This document shows, one piece after another, positions 1-6,559 of a stretch of DNA of 14,250 bases. Below the pieces are notes generated by a model that saw only the letters and a program-made list of their open reading frames with translations, did no database searches and had not been told where the DNA came from. Source of the DNA: Acidimicrobiaceae bacterium (GTDB taxonomy: Bacteria; Actinomycetota; Acidimicrobiia; Acidimicrobiales; RAAP-2); contig PKWA01000128.1 of the NCBI GenBank assembly GCA_003131665.1, forward strand, positions 1-14,250. Direction: 5' to 3'. The position numbers and the translations under genes were made by a program. The first letter of the stretch is position 1, and every line of letters starts with the position of its first letter.

Positions 1-2
1 TG

Positions 3-821
3 CCCTACAAGGACCGCTTCGGGCCTTTCGCGCCCGAGATCTATCGCGTACCCATGAGCTACCCCTACCGCGACGGACTGAGCGGTGCCGAAGCGGCCGC
101 GCTCGCGATCAGCATCATCGAGTCTGACGTCGGTGCGAAGAACGTTGCCGCCCTGTTGATCGAGCCGATTCAAGGCGAGGGCGGTTTCGTCGTGCCGGCA
201 AAGGGTTTCCTCCCGGCCCTCTCGAAATGGACGACCGACAACGGTGTGGTCTTTATCGCCGACGAGATTCAAAGCGGATTTTGTCGCACTGGCGACTGGT
301 TCGCCGTCAATCACGAGGGCGTGGTACCCGACCTGGTCGCCACGGCGAAGGGTCTCGCGGGCGGCATGCCCTTAGCGGCAGTGACGGGACGAGCCGAACT
401 GATGAACGCGGTCCACGAAGGCGGACTCGGGGGCACCTACGGTGGCAACCCCGTCGCGGCGGTGGCCGCGCTGGCCACAATCAAGACCTTGCGGGATAAC
501 AATCTCGCCGCGCGAGCGCGCGAACTCGGCGACACGATGCTCGCGTCGCTGCGCTCCCTGCAACAAGACGTGGCGATCATCGGTGACGTGCGCGGACGCG
601 GGGCGATGGTGGCCATTGAGCTGATCGAGCCGGGCACCAAAACACCCAACGCCGCGGCCACCAAGGCGATCGTTAGTTACTGCCAGCAACACGGCGTCAT
701 CGCCATCACGTGCGGCACGTACGGCAACGTCATTCGTCTCTTGCCCCCGCTCATCATCAGTGACGAACAACTCGCCGACGGCCTCAGCGTGTTGGGCGCC
801 GCCGTTCGTTCCGTTCAGTAG
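3..821 (+). CDS. gabT: 4-aminobutyrate aminotransferase (class III), 5' truncated
   Basis: PLP-dependent transaminase that moves the amino group of GABA to 2-oxoglutarate, giving succinate semialdehyde and glutamate. The frame is open to the left edge: codons from base 3 already read PYKDRFGPFAPEIYR, a GabT-like segment. The ATG at 54 is therefore internal and the N-terminal part of the enzyme lies outside the window. Counting from that ATG, the PLP-ring aspartate is D70 in FIADEIQSGF and the Schiff-base lysine is K99 in ATAKGLAGGMPL. These are followed by VTGRAELM and GGTYGGNPVA, which resemble actinobacterial GabT rather than ornithine or acetylornithine transaminases. The C-terminus is complete and ends in TAG. 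A lipoprotein gene follows 38 bp downstream on the same strand. A related omega-amino acid transaminase specificity cannot be excluded. Confidence 0.88.
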   Translation, partial: PYKDRFGPFAPEIYRVPMSYPYRDGLSGAEAAALAISIIESDVGAKNVAALLIEPIQGEGGFVVPAKGFLPALSKWTTDNGVVFIADEIQSGFCRTGDWFAVNHEGVVPDLVATAKGLAGGMPLAAVTGRAELMNAVHEGGLGGTYGGNPVAAVAALATIKTLRDNNLAARARELGDTMLASLRSLQQDVAIIGDVRGRGAMVAIELIEPGTKTPNAAATKAIVSYCQQHGVIAITCGTYGNVIRLLPPLIISDEQLADGLSVLGAAVRSVQ

Positions 822-859
822 TTCTTAACCCGCGCGAAAAAGGATTCAACGAAGAGTTC

Positions 860-1936
860 ATGAATTCAGTCCCTACTCGCCTGCGCGCTGGTCTCCGCCT
901 CGTCACGGTCGTGGGTACCAGCGCACTTCTGCTGGCCAGCTGCGCCCCCACGACGGGGGCAATGCCGCACCTCAGTGGCACCCCGGCGCTGAGCATCTCG
1001 GTGCCCCTCTCGAGCGTGGGCTGTACCCTCAACGACGTCTGCCTCGCCGTGGGCACGTCGAGTGCCAGCGTCGGACCCACGTCGGTGGGCGAGTTCAGCA
1101 CTGCTCACGGACATTGGTTGAACCTCGCGCTCCCGGCGACAACGTCACCACTGATTACGTCTGTCGCCTGTTCGGGACGCAGCTGTCTCGTCGGCGGCTC
1201 GCAACCGGGTCGTGATCTCCTATGGGGCTTTGAGGCGTCGAGTCACGCCGTGAGCGTGGCGACGCCGCCATCCGGAGGGCTCGGCGTCGACGCGCTGAAC
1301 TGCAACGGTCTCAACTGTGCGCTCGTTGACACGAGCGCCCTCGATGGTGTGCCGCGCTTTAGTTTCAGCGCCGACGACGGGCTCACCTGGACGAGCCCGC
1401 TGTCCATGAGTTGGGCGAAGGGCGACACCATCACGGCCCTGGCCTGTGGCGCCGTCTTTGACTGTCTCGTCGGCGCGCTTTCGCCGGCTCACCAGTTCGT
1501 GCTCTACGTCACGCGTGACGGCGGCGCGACGTGGAATCCGCGCTCGACGCCGAGTTCGTGGATGACCTTGACCTCACTGTCGTGTGAGCAACTCACTTGC
1601 GTGGCGCTCGCGAGCACCACTTCTTCGTCCGTGTTGATCCGTTCGAACACGTTCGCGAGGAACTGGACCAGCGTGTCGCTGGGCCAGAGCGCGAACGCCC
1701 TGGCCTGTTCAACACTGTCGTCGTGCGTGGTGGTGGGACAACGCTCGAACCAGTCACCTTGGCTCGCCAGTGTGCACCATGACGCCGCCGTCAGTGCGTC
1801 GCTACGTTACGTACCCTCGCCGCTGTTGGACGTGGCCTGTGGCGCCAAGCGCTGCGCCGCCATCGGCGTCACGACCGTGCTCACTGTGCCTCTCACGGCA
1901 ACCGGCACCCATGCGGTCGAACCAAATCCCCTGTGA
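860..1936 (+). CDS. Predicted lipoprotein, seven-bladed propeller with paired cysteines
   Basis: Hypothetical exported protein of 358 aa. The N-terminus has arginines, a hydrophobic stretch (about 14-26) and a lipobox LLASC with C28 as the lipidated cysteine, so it is probably anchored on the outer face of the membrane. The mature part has seven cysteine pairs, C55/C61, C104/C109, C148/C153, C196/C202, C242/C247, C283/C289 and C327/C332. They are spaced about 41-49 residues apart, each in a pattern like (A/V)xC(5-6)C(x)(x)VG. Two BNR/Asp-box-like motifs are present: SADDGLTW (170-177) and TRDGGATW (218-225). I infer a seven-bladed beta-propeller with one small disulfide loop per blade. Ligand and function are unknown. 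The ATG is preceded by a weak purine stretch (GAAGAG). The gene lies between gabT and a DUF2510 gene, in the same direction, and may be co-transcribed with them. Confidence 0.75.
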   Translation: MNSVPTRLRAGLRLVTVVGTSALLLASCAPTTGAMPHLSGTPALSISVPLSSVGCTLNDVCLAVGTSSASVGPTSVGEFSTAHGHWLNLALPATTSPLITSVACSGRSCLVGGSQPGRDLLWGFEASSHAVSVATPPSGGLGVDALNCNGLNCALVDTSALDGVPRFSFSADDGLTWTSPLSMSWAKGDTITALACGAVFDCLVGALSPAHQFVLYVTRDGGATWNPRSTPSSWMTLTSLSCEQLTCVALASTTSSSVLIRSNTFARNWTSVSLGQSANALACSTLSSCVVVGQRSNQSPWLASVHHDAAVSASLRYVPSPLLDVACGAKRCAAIGVTTVLTVPLTATGTHAVEPNPL

Positions 1937-1948
1937 CAGGCTGACGCG

Positions 1949-2572
1949 GTGAGTTTGTCGACGGCTGAGGCCGTGCCCGCTGGGTGGTACCCCGATCCAT
2001 CTGGGACTCGTCAGTGGCGCGTCTGGACCGGCTCGAAGTGGTCCGAGATCACACGCCCCTACGGCGACTCGAAGTTGCCAGGACGGTTAGTGGCAAATTT
2101 GGACCTCGTGCGGGCCTTGGGTCGGGTGTGGAGCGTGGGCGTCGTCGGCGTCATCGGCGGCCTGGCACTCGTAGTCAGCGTGCTGGCCCACTGGCCCGGG
2201 ACGGCTCATCCCACCCCCGAGTGGTTTGCCCTCATCGCGAGCAGCACCGCCGTCGCAATGCTCGCGCTGGGATCGGTCGTGTGCGCCTTTGGCGTCCGGG
2301 AACTTCGGGGCCGCTGGTCGATCGACGCTTTCGTTCCCGGAATCAACTTTCTCGTCGTGAGCACACTGGTCGCCCAACGACTCGGGCGCTCATCGTACGT
2401 GCGCAACCTGGCCACCGTCATCGTGCTGACGAGTTTCGCCACGTCGTTCCACGTGGACGTGTGGCTGGGCTTTGCGCCGATGTTGGTGGCGTTCGGCCAC
2501 TCGCTGTGGATGAGGACGCTGGTCGATCAACTCAAGGGGCCGAGCACAATCGACCAAGCGCGTGCCCCGTAG
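1949..2572 (+). CDS. DUF2510-domain membrane protein
   Basis: A 207 aa protein with a GTG start 12 bp after the lipoprotein stop. Residues 10-36 form a DUF2510 motif (PAGWYPDPSG, then RQWRVWTGSKW), a short actinobacterial domain usually fused to membrane proteins. Four or five hydrophobic segments follow, at about 62-81, 93-115, 130-144, 151-167 and 171-187. It is therefore an integral membrane protein with a cytoplasmic N-terminal domain. There is no catalytic motif and the function is unknown. Tight spacing suggests it is translated with the upstream lipoprotein gene. A TAGGAT hexamer overlaps its stop and could be a -10 for the next gene. A longer overlapping frame (1984-2838) is a high-GC shadow; this frame is preferred because it encodes a recognisable domain and ends cleanly. 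Confidence 0.78.
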   Translation: MSLSTAEAVPAGWYPDPSGTRQWRVWTGSKWSEITRPYGDSKLPGRLVANLDLVRALGRVWSVGVVGVIGGLALVVSVLAHWPGTAHPTPEWFALIASSTAVAMLALGSVVCAFGVRELRGRWSIDAFVPGINFLVVSTLVAQRLGRSSYVRNLATVIVLTSFATSFHVDVWLGFAPMLVAFGHSLWMRTLVDQLKGPSTIDQARAP

Positions 2573-2617
2573 GATGGCTCGGACCTCGTCGCGCGGCGGG
2601 GCCACGGGGGTCTAACG

Positions 2618-3832
2618 ATGTACGAATGGTCCGAGGAACACCAAGCCCTCATCGCCGTGGTTCGCCGTTTCGTCGACGAAGAGATCCGTCCTCACCTGGA
2701 CGATCTCGAGCACCGCGACGTGCCACCCTACGAGATCTTGCGAAAGATGTACGACGTCTTTGGTTTGCGCTCGATGGCCCAAGAGTCCTTCCAACGTTTG
2801 CTCGAGCGAAGGGTCTCGGGCGAGGAGCCTTCGAGTGAGCGTCGAAGCTACGACCCGGCGCTGACGCTGATCCCCACGATCGAACTCTGCCGGGTAAGTC
2901 CTGGTCTGGTCACCTCGCTGGGGGTCTCCACCGGTCTCGCGGCGGGCACCATCAACAAGCTCGGCACTCCTGAGCAGATGCAACGCTGGGCCCTCGATCT
3001 GATGACCCTCGACAAGGTGGGCGCCTGGGCGATCACCGAACCCGACTCGGGCTCGGACGCGCTCGGTGGAATGCGCACGAGCGCCACGCGTGACGGCGAC
3101 GGCTACGTATTGAACGGTCAAAAGACGTGGATCACGAACGGTCCCTACGCCGACACGATCGTGCTCTACGCCAAACTCGATGACGGCAGCGGCGAGGAGA
3201 TCCGCCAGCGAAAGGTCCTCACCTTCGTGCTCGACCGAGGCATGGAGGGACTCGAGCAGGCCAAGCCCATGCGAAAGATGGGTCAACACGCCTCGCCCAC
3301 CGGGGAGATCTTCCTGAGCGACGTGCGAGTGGGGCGCGATCGATTACTGGGCGAGAGCGAAGAGACCAAGGGCGGAGGACGCCAGAGCGCCCGGGACAAT
3401 TTCGTCGCCGAACGCGCGGGAGTCGCCGCGATGTCCTTGGGCATCATTGAAGAGTGCACGCGCCTGGCGATCGACTACGCCAAGCACCGCACCTTGTGGG
3501 GCACACCGATTGGCGAGTTTCAGCTCATTCAACTCAAGCTGGCCCAGATGGAGGTGGCGCGCGTCAACGTGCGTAACTTGGTCTTCTCGCACGTCGAACG
3601 CTCCAACGACGGCGCCGCGCCGAGCTTCGCCGAAGCTTCGGCGATGAAGCTCTACTCCGCGCAGGCCGCCTGTCAAGTCGCGGACGACGCCATCCAGATC
3701 TTGGGTGGGAACGGCTACATCGCCGAGTACCGCGTCGAACAGCTCAGTCGCGACGCCCGGGTGCTTCGTATCTACGCCGGCACCGACGAAATGCAAGTCA
3801 TCGCCATCGCGAAGGACCTCATTCGCTCCTAG
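2618..3832 (+). CDS. Acyl-CoA dehydrogenase family protein
   Basis: FAD-dependent flavoenzyme expected to make the alpha-beta double bond in an acyl-CoA thioester and pass electrons to ETF. At 404 aa it is close to family length. The mid-domain signature is AWAITEPDSGSDA (136-148), then GYVLNGQKTWITNG (162-175). The C-terminal signature includes ILGGNGY (361-367) and RIYAGTDEMQ (384-393). The residue before GT, which is the catalytic Glu in medium- and short-chain enzymes, is Ala387 here. E265 in FVAERAG aligns with the catalytic Glu of isovaleryl-CoA and long-chain dehydrogenases, so an IVD-type active site is likely. The N-terminal domain has an unusual Arg/Glu-rich insertion (about 58-80) where a YGG-type segment normally lies. 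The substrate is not predictable. The 3' end overlaps the convergent N-demethylase gene by 14 bp. Confidence 0.88.
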   Translation: MYEWSEEHQALIAVVRRFVDEEIRPHLDDLEHRDVPPYEILRKMYDVFGLRSMAQESFQRLLERRVSGEEPSSERRSYDPALTLIPTIELCRVSPGLVTSLGVSTGLAAGTINKLGTPEQMQRWALDLMTLDKVGAWAITEPDSGSDALGGMRTSATRDGDGYVLNGQKTWITNGPYADTIVLYAKLDDGSGEEIRQRKVLTFVLDRGMEGLEQAKPMRKMGQHASPTGEIFLSDVRVGRDRLLGESEETKGGGRQSARDNFVAERAGVAAMSLGIIEECTRLAIDYAKHRTLWGTPIGEFQLIQLKLAQMEVARVNVRNLVFSHVERSNDGAAPSFAEASAMKLYSAQAACQVADDAIQILGGNGYIAEYRVEQLSRDARVLRIYAGTDEMQVIAIAKDLIRS

Positions 3833-4640
3833 TCAGCGCGTCACGCAACTGTTGGGCGACGCCCGTCCAACCCTTGTAGGTCTGCACCGACGCCGGCGCG
3901 CTCTCCATCGCGTTAACGAGCGCGGGCACGAACGTCTCATCGCGCTCGCGCAACGTCACGGCAGAAGCGACGTAGGTGTGAATGGTGAAGACGATTGACT
4001 TGGTCTGAGGTAGTTGGCGCAACGTTTGACGCTCGACTCGAAAGAACCAGTCGGCGAGAGCGCCACTGGGCGAACCTCGCGCGCCGTAAGGCTGGTGCAG
4101 CACCGGACTATCGAGCAGCGTCCAGTTCAGTCGCCAGAACGAGCGCTCTGGCGTCAGTCGATCGAAGAAGGCGTTCGTGGGCCGCGCGAGCACGTGGTCG
4201 TAGAGCGGCACGGGTGAGTGAATGTCATCGAGCGTCGTGCCGATCTTTGTCGCCAAACTCCAGCGCGACGGAAAACAGACGCACGCCGCACGAAGTCGCC
4301 ACGTGTCGCTCTTGGTCAACACGCAGAGGTCCTCTTGAACGAGACGACTGGCTTCAACAATGGGGTGCTCGCCCTCGAGGACCTGAAGAACGATCTCCGG
4401 ATGGTACCGGTGAAGGAAGTCTCTGACCTCCTCCAAGAGTTCGCGGCTCGCGTCGTCACCTTCTGGATTCGTCGCCACCACCACGTCGTAGTTGTCTCGA
4501 AGGAGTGCGGTTTTCAGGGCCAGCTCTTCTTCGTATCGCTCGTCGACCTCGAGCCACGTCGCCAGATCGAGCGGGCGAAGCCCCATCGCCAGTCGCCAGC
4601 CCTTGTCGTCGAGGGGCACGTAAGGAAACGACGTCGTCAT
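3819..4640 (-). CDS. Heme-dependent oxidative N-demethylase family protein (DUF3445)
   Basis: A 273 aa protein of the DUF3445/HODM alpha-subunit-like family. The characterised relative is the catalytic subunit of a dimethylamine N-demethylase, in which a PAS-like fold holds heme. Visible family blocks are MGLRPLD (19-25), EVDERYEEELALK (31-43), LVQEDLCVL (100-108), CFPSRW (122-127), IHSPVP (140-145), WRLNWTLLD (169-177), RVERQTLRQLP (201-211) and FTIHTY (218-223). The length fits a stand-alone domain. The flavin reductase and folate-binding subunits of the known complex are not in this window, so the true substrate and electron donor are uncertain. The start is the ATG at 4640; no good Shine-Dalgarno precedes it. 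It is divergent from a double-TetR regulator across 149 bp, which suggests local control by that regulator (inference). Confidence 0.8.
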   Translation of the reverse strand: MTTSFPYVPLDDKGWRLAMGLRPLDLATWLEVDERYEEELALKTALLRDNYDVVVATNPEGDDASRELLEEVRDFLHRYHPEIVLQVLEGEHPIVEASRLVQEDLCVLTKSDTWRLRAACVCFPSRWSLATKIGTTLDDIHSPVPLYDHVLARPTNAFFDRLTPERSFWRLNWTLLDSPVLHQPYGARGSPSGALADWFFRVERQTLRQLPQTKSIVFTIHTYVASAVTLRERDETFVPALVNAMESAPASVQTYKGWTGVAQQLRDALTRSE

Positions 4641-4740
4641 CTGGTCAATGGCCCCAGGGACATCTGACGGGCGATCTGCTCACGAGACGGGCTCCACTTC
4701 CCTAATCTGGCACGTCCTAGAGAGCTATTTTGGGCCCACC

Positions 4741-4754
4741 ACCGGTAAACTGGT
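4741..4754. promoter_or_regulatory. Candidate TetR operator palindrome
   Basis: ACCGGTAAACTGGT is an imperfect 14-bp palindrome: half-sites ACCgGT and ACtGGT, five of six arm positions paired. It lies in the divergent region between the N-demethylase gene and the double-TetR gene, just upstream of a TTGATA -35-like element. A further half-site-like ACGGT follows at 4762-4766. Its position and symmetry fit autoregulation by the adjacent TetR protein, but no binding evidence exists. Confidence 0.35.
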
Positions 4755-4757
4755 AGT

Positions 4758-4789
4758 TGATACGGTTAATATTTAAGGTAGAATTAGGT
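4758..4789 (+). promoter_or_regulatory. Candidate leaderless promoter of the double-TetR gene
   Basis: TTGATA (4758-4763) and TAGAAT (4779-4784) are separated by a short 15-bp spacer in a markedly AT-rich patch. The -10-like hexamer ends 5 bp before the ATG at 4790, so transcription would begin at or next to the start codon. The AAGG at 4775-4778 could instead act as a ribosome binding site about 11 bp upstream. Confidence 0.4.
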
Positions 4790-6031
4790 ATGCCCCGTAA
4801 CCAACGTGCACGCAGTTCGCGCGCCCTCGCCAACGACGAAGCCATTCGCGAGGCCGGCGTCGCCGAAGTCCTTCGCGTTGGGGTGGATCACGTCTCATTG
4901 CGCGACGTCGGTCACCGGGCCGGACTGACCCACGGAGCCACGTACGCGCGTTACGAAGACGTCGACGAACTCCTGGTCGATCTGTGGAACTCGGTTCTTT
5001 GTGCCCGGGCCATTTTAATGTTTGAACTGTGCATGACCGCGGCCGAGCGGCCCGACCTCACGACCGTCGGCGCGATCTTTGGGTTCCTGCGCGACACCAC
5101 GCCCGAGGACGTGGCGAGCATTCAGTTGCTCTTGACCGCACGACGAATACCGACCCTGCACGAAGAGGTCGAGCCCTTCATCCACAACTATCTGGAGCGA
5201 GAGTTGTGCTCGTCGCCCGACGTGAGTGCCTCTCACACCCGCGGCATCACTATTTTCGCCATGATGGTCGTGCAGATCATTGCCGACGCCCAGTTCGGCT
5301 TCGACCAGAACTACCAAGCGGTGCTCGAGACGCTGTTGCTAGAAACACTGACCACCGATCCCAGTGACATCGCTGACGTGCCACTCCACGATCGCGACGA
5401 TCGAATCGTCCTGGCGCCGGGCGACGATCTACGAACCGAATTGGCCCACGCCACGTTCGGCGTGGTGGGCAAGAGTGGCTACACCCGAGCCACCATCTCA
5501 CGCATCGCCCGTCGCGCCAACTGCTCACCGGGCGCCATCTACAAGTTGTATCCCTCCAAAGAGGACCTCGTCATTGCCGCCTTTCACGATCTCATGAGGG
5601 CGCGCTGGATGAGAGTCTCGAACTTCGTCGACGTGCTCGAAGAAGGATCCATCACCCAACTGCTCTACAGCGCGACCAGCAGCACTAACTCGGTGCGTCA
5701 GAGCTTCACCCTCGAGACCGCCCTCGCCTCGGCGCAGAGTGAACGATTGAGGTTGGCCATTCTCAGTCAACTCAGTGAGCTCCAAGCCCTCATCCCCCTG
5801 CTGACCAACATCAGCGACGACGAGAGGGAGCGACTGGGCTATCTCATTCGTTCGATCATGTTCATCACCATTGGTGTGACTTTTTTGTCGACCGTCGTCG
5901 GCTCGATGCAGGCCACGAACTTCAACCAGTTCGCTGAGCCCTTTCGTCGAGCCATCTTGAAAGATGGGGTCCCGACGTGGAGCGAGATGTCGCGTCAGAT
6001 CCTCGAGCTCATCAATAGGCGCGGCTACTAA
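4790..6031 (+). CDS. Transcriptional regulator with two tandem TetR modules
   Basis: A 413 aa predicted DNA-binding protein, twice the usual TetR length. The first module has its helix-turn-helix at about 35-56 (VSLRDVGHRAGLTHGATYAR) followed by an alpha-helical part to about 190. The second helix-turn-helix is at about 232-254 (TRATISRIARRANCSPGAIY), again followed by a helical regulatory region to the C-terminus. Both recognition helices look intact, so one polypeptide may mimic a TetR dimer or bind two operators. I chose ATG 4790 over the upstream in-frame TTG at 4757. The TTG would add 11 residues that overlap the presumed promoter, and the ATG is preceded by TAGAAT. The gene is divergent from the N-demethylase gene, its likely target along with itself. 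Its TAA overlaps the stop of the convergent membrane-protein gene. The effector is unknown. Confidence 0.85.
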   Translation: MPRNQRARSSRALANDEAIREAGVAEVLRVGVDHVSLRDVGHRAGLTHGATYARYEDVDELLVDLWNSVLCARAILMFELCMTAAERPDLTTVGAIFGFLRDTTPEDVASIQLLLTARRIPTLHEEVEPFIHNYLERELCSSPDVSASHTRGITIFAMMVVQIIADAQFGFDQNYQAVLETLLLETLTTDPSDIADVPLHDRDDRIVLAPGDDLRTELAHATFGVVGKSGYTRATISRIARRANCSPGAIYKLYPSKEDLVIAAFHDLMRARWMRVSNFVDVLEEGSITQLLYSATSSTNSVRQSFTLETALASAQSERLRLAILSQLSELQALIPLLTNISDDERERLGYLIRSIMFITIGVTFLSTVVGSMQATNFNQFAEPFRRAILKDGVPTWSEMSRQILELINRRGY

Positions 6032-6507
6032 GCAGTGGCCTTGGGCGGCGCGCCGGTGAGACCCTCGAGTCGATCCAAAATGCCGGAGATGACCTCGTCT
6101 TGAGCCAGGAGATGCTTTTGAATCTCCTCGGCCTCCTTTAGCACGGCCTCGGCGTCCTTGTAGGTCTCTTCGGCTCGCTTGTCGGCGGCCTTGGCTTGGA
6201 TGTTCTGGCCGACGATGATGATCGGCAGCAGTACCAATTGCAAGAAACTGCTCGAGAGCCACACGACGATGAAGTACGTGCCTTGGTGGATGGCGGAGGG
6301 CAACGCAAAGAGCGCAATGACTGTAAAGACGTACGCGCACCACATAGTGCCCACGACCAGCGTGATGCGAAGACCGAACTTCGCGTTGATGCGAACGAAG
6401 ACGTTGTCGTTCTTGATCCCTCGAAAGTCGCGAGTCTTGACGGGCTTCGCCGCGGTTTCAAGTTCGACCGCGCGCGGGTGACGGGTGTAATGATAAATTT
6501 TGGACAT
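6028..6507 (-). CDS. Two-helix membrane protein, DUF1003-like
   Basis: A 159 aa protein. It has a basic cytoplasmic N-terminus (1-45), transmembrane helices at about 48-70 (VGTMWCAYVFTVIALFAL) and 77-100, and then GQN at 100-102. A charged, probably coiled-coil tail follows (104-148, rich in Ala, Glu and Lys). The helix pair ending in a conserved QN and then a coiled coil resembles DUF1003 membrane proteins. I make that assignment from pattern memory, so family membership is moderately certain. The function is unknown. The gene lies 52 bp downstream of the UDP-sulfoquinovose synthase gene on the same strand, but a GC hairpin separates them and it has its own promoter-like hexamer. Its TAG and the TAA of the convergent regulator share the four bases CTAA. 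Confidence 0.72.
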   Translation of the reverse strand: MSKIYHYTRHPRAVELETAAKPVKTRDFRGIKNDNVFVRINAKFGLRITLVVGTMWCAYVFTVIALFALPSAIHQGTYFIVVWLSSSFLQLVLLPIIIVGQNIQAKAADKRAEETYKDAEAVLKEAEEIQKHLLAQDEVISGILDRLEGLTGAPPKATA

Positions 6508-6519
6508 GTCCGGATTCTC
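6508..6519 (-). promoter_or_regulatory. Candidate leaderless -10 element of the DUF1003-like gene
   Basis: On the minus strand GAGAAT (preceded by T) ends exactly 6 bp before the ATG at 6507. No Shine-Dalgarno is present. The hexamer deviates from TANNNT at its first base. Its spacing matches the elements before three other genes in this window (at 7994, 10254 and 11708). Confidence 0.3.
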
Positions 6520-6522
6520 ACA

Positions 6523-6541
6523 CGCCCCCGAGCGTGGGGCG
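6523..6541 (-). terminator. GC-rich hairpin after the sulfoquinovose synthase gene
   Basis: CGCCCC (6523-6528) and GGGGCG (6536-6541) form a perfect 6-bp stem with a 7-nt loop, 18 bp past the stop of the UDP-sulfoquinovose synthase gene. No T-tract follows, so it would be a non-canonical terminator or a transcription attenuating structure. Confidence 0.4.
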
Positions 6542-6559
6542 AGGAATTAGGACCGACCC

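Noticed and set aside
1984..2838. 284-codon + strand frame across the DUF2510 gene and the start of the acyl-CoA dehydrogenase
   Set aside because: Arg/Pro/Gly-rich out-of-frame translation with no motif. It overlaps two genes with recognisable domains.
2612..3289. 225-codon minus-strand frame opposite the acyl-CoA dehydrogenase
   Set aside because: Mirror of a well-supported flavoenzyme gene, His/Arg/Gly-rich, with no domain.
4218..4667. + strand frames opposite the N-demethylase gene (also 3995-4426)
   Set aside because: The minus-strand frame carries the full DUF3445 signature. These are shadows.
4757..4789. Upstream TTG start for the double-TetR protein
   Set aside because: It would add 11 residues encoded by the AT-rich promoter region. 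ATG 4790 gives a normal TetR N-terminus.
5525..6343. 272-codon minus-strand frame opposite the second TetR module
   Set aside because: Runs antisense through two supported genes, with biased composition and no motif.
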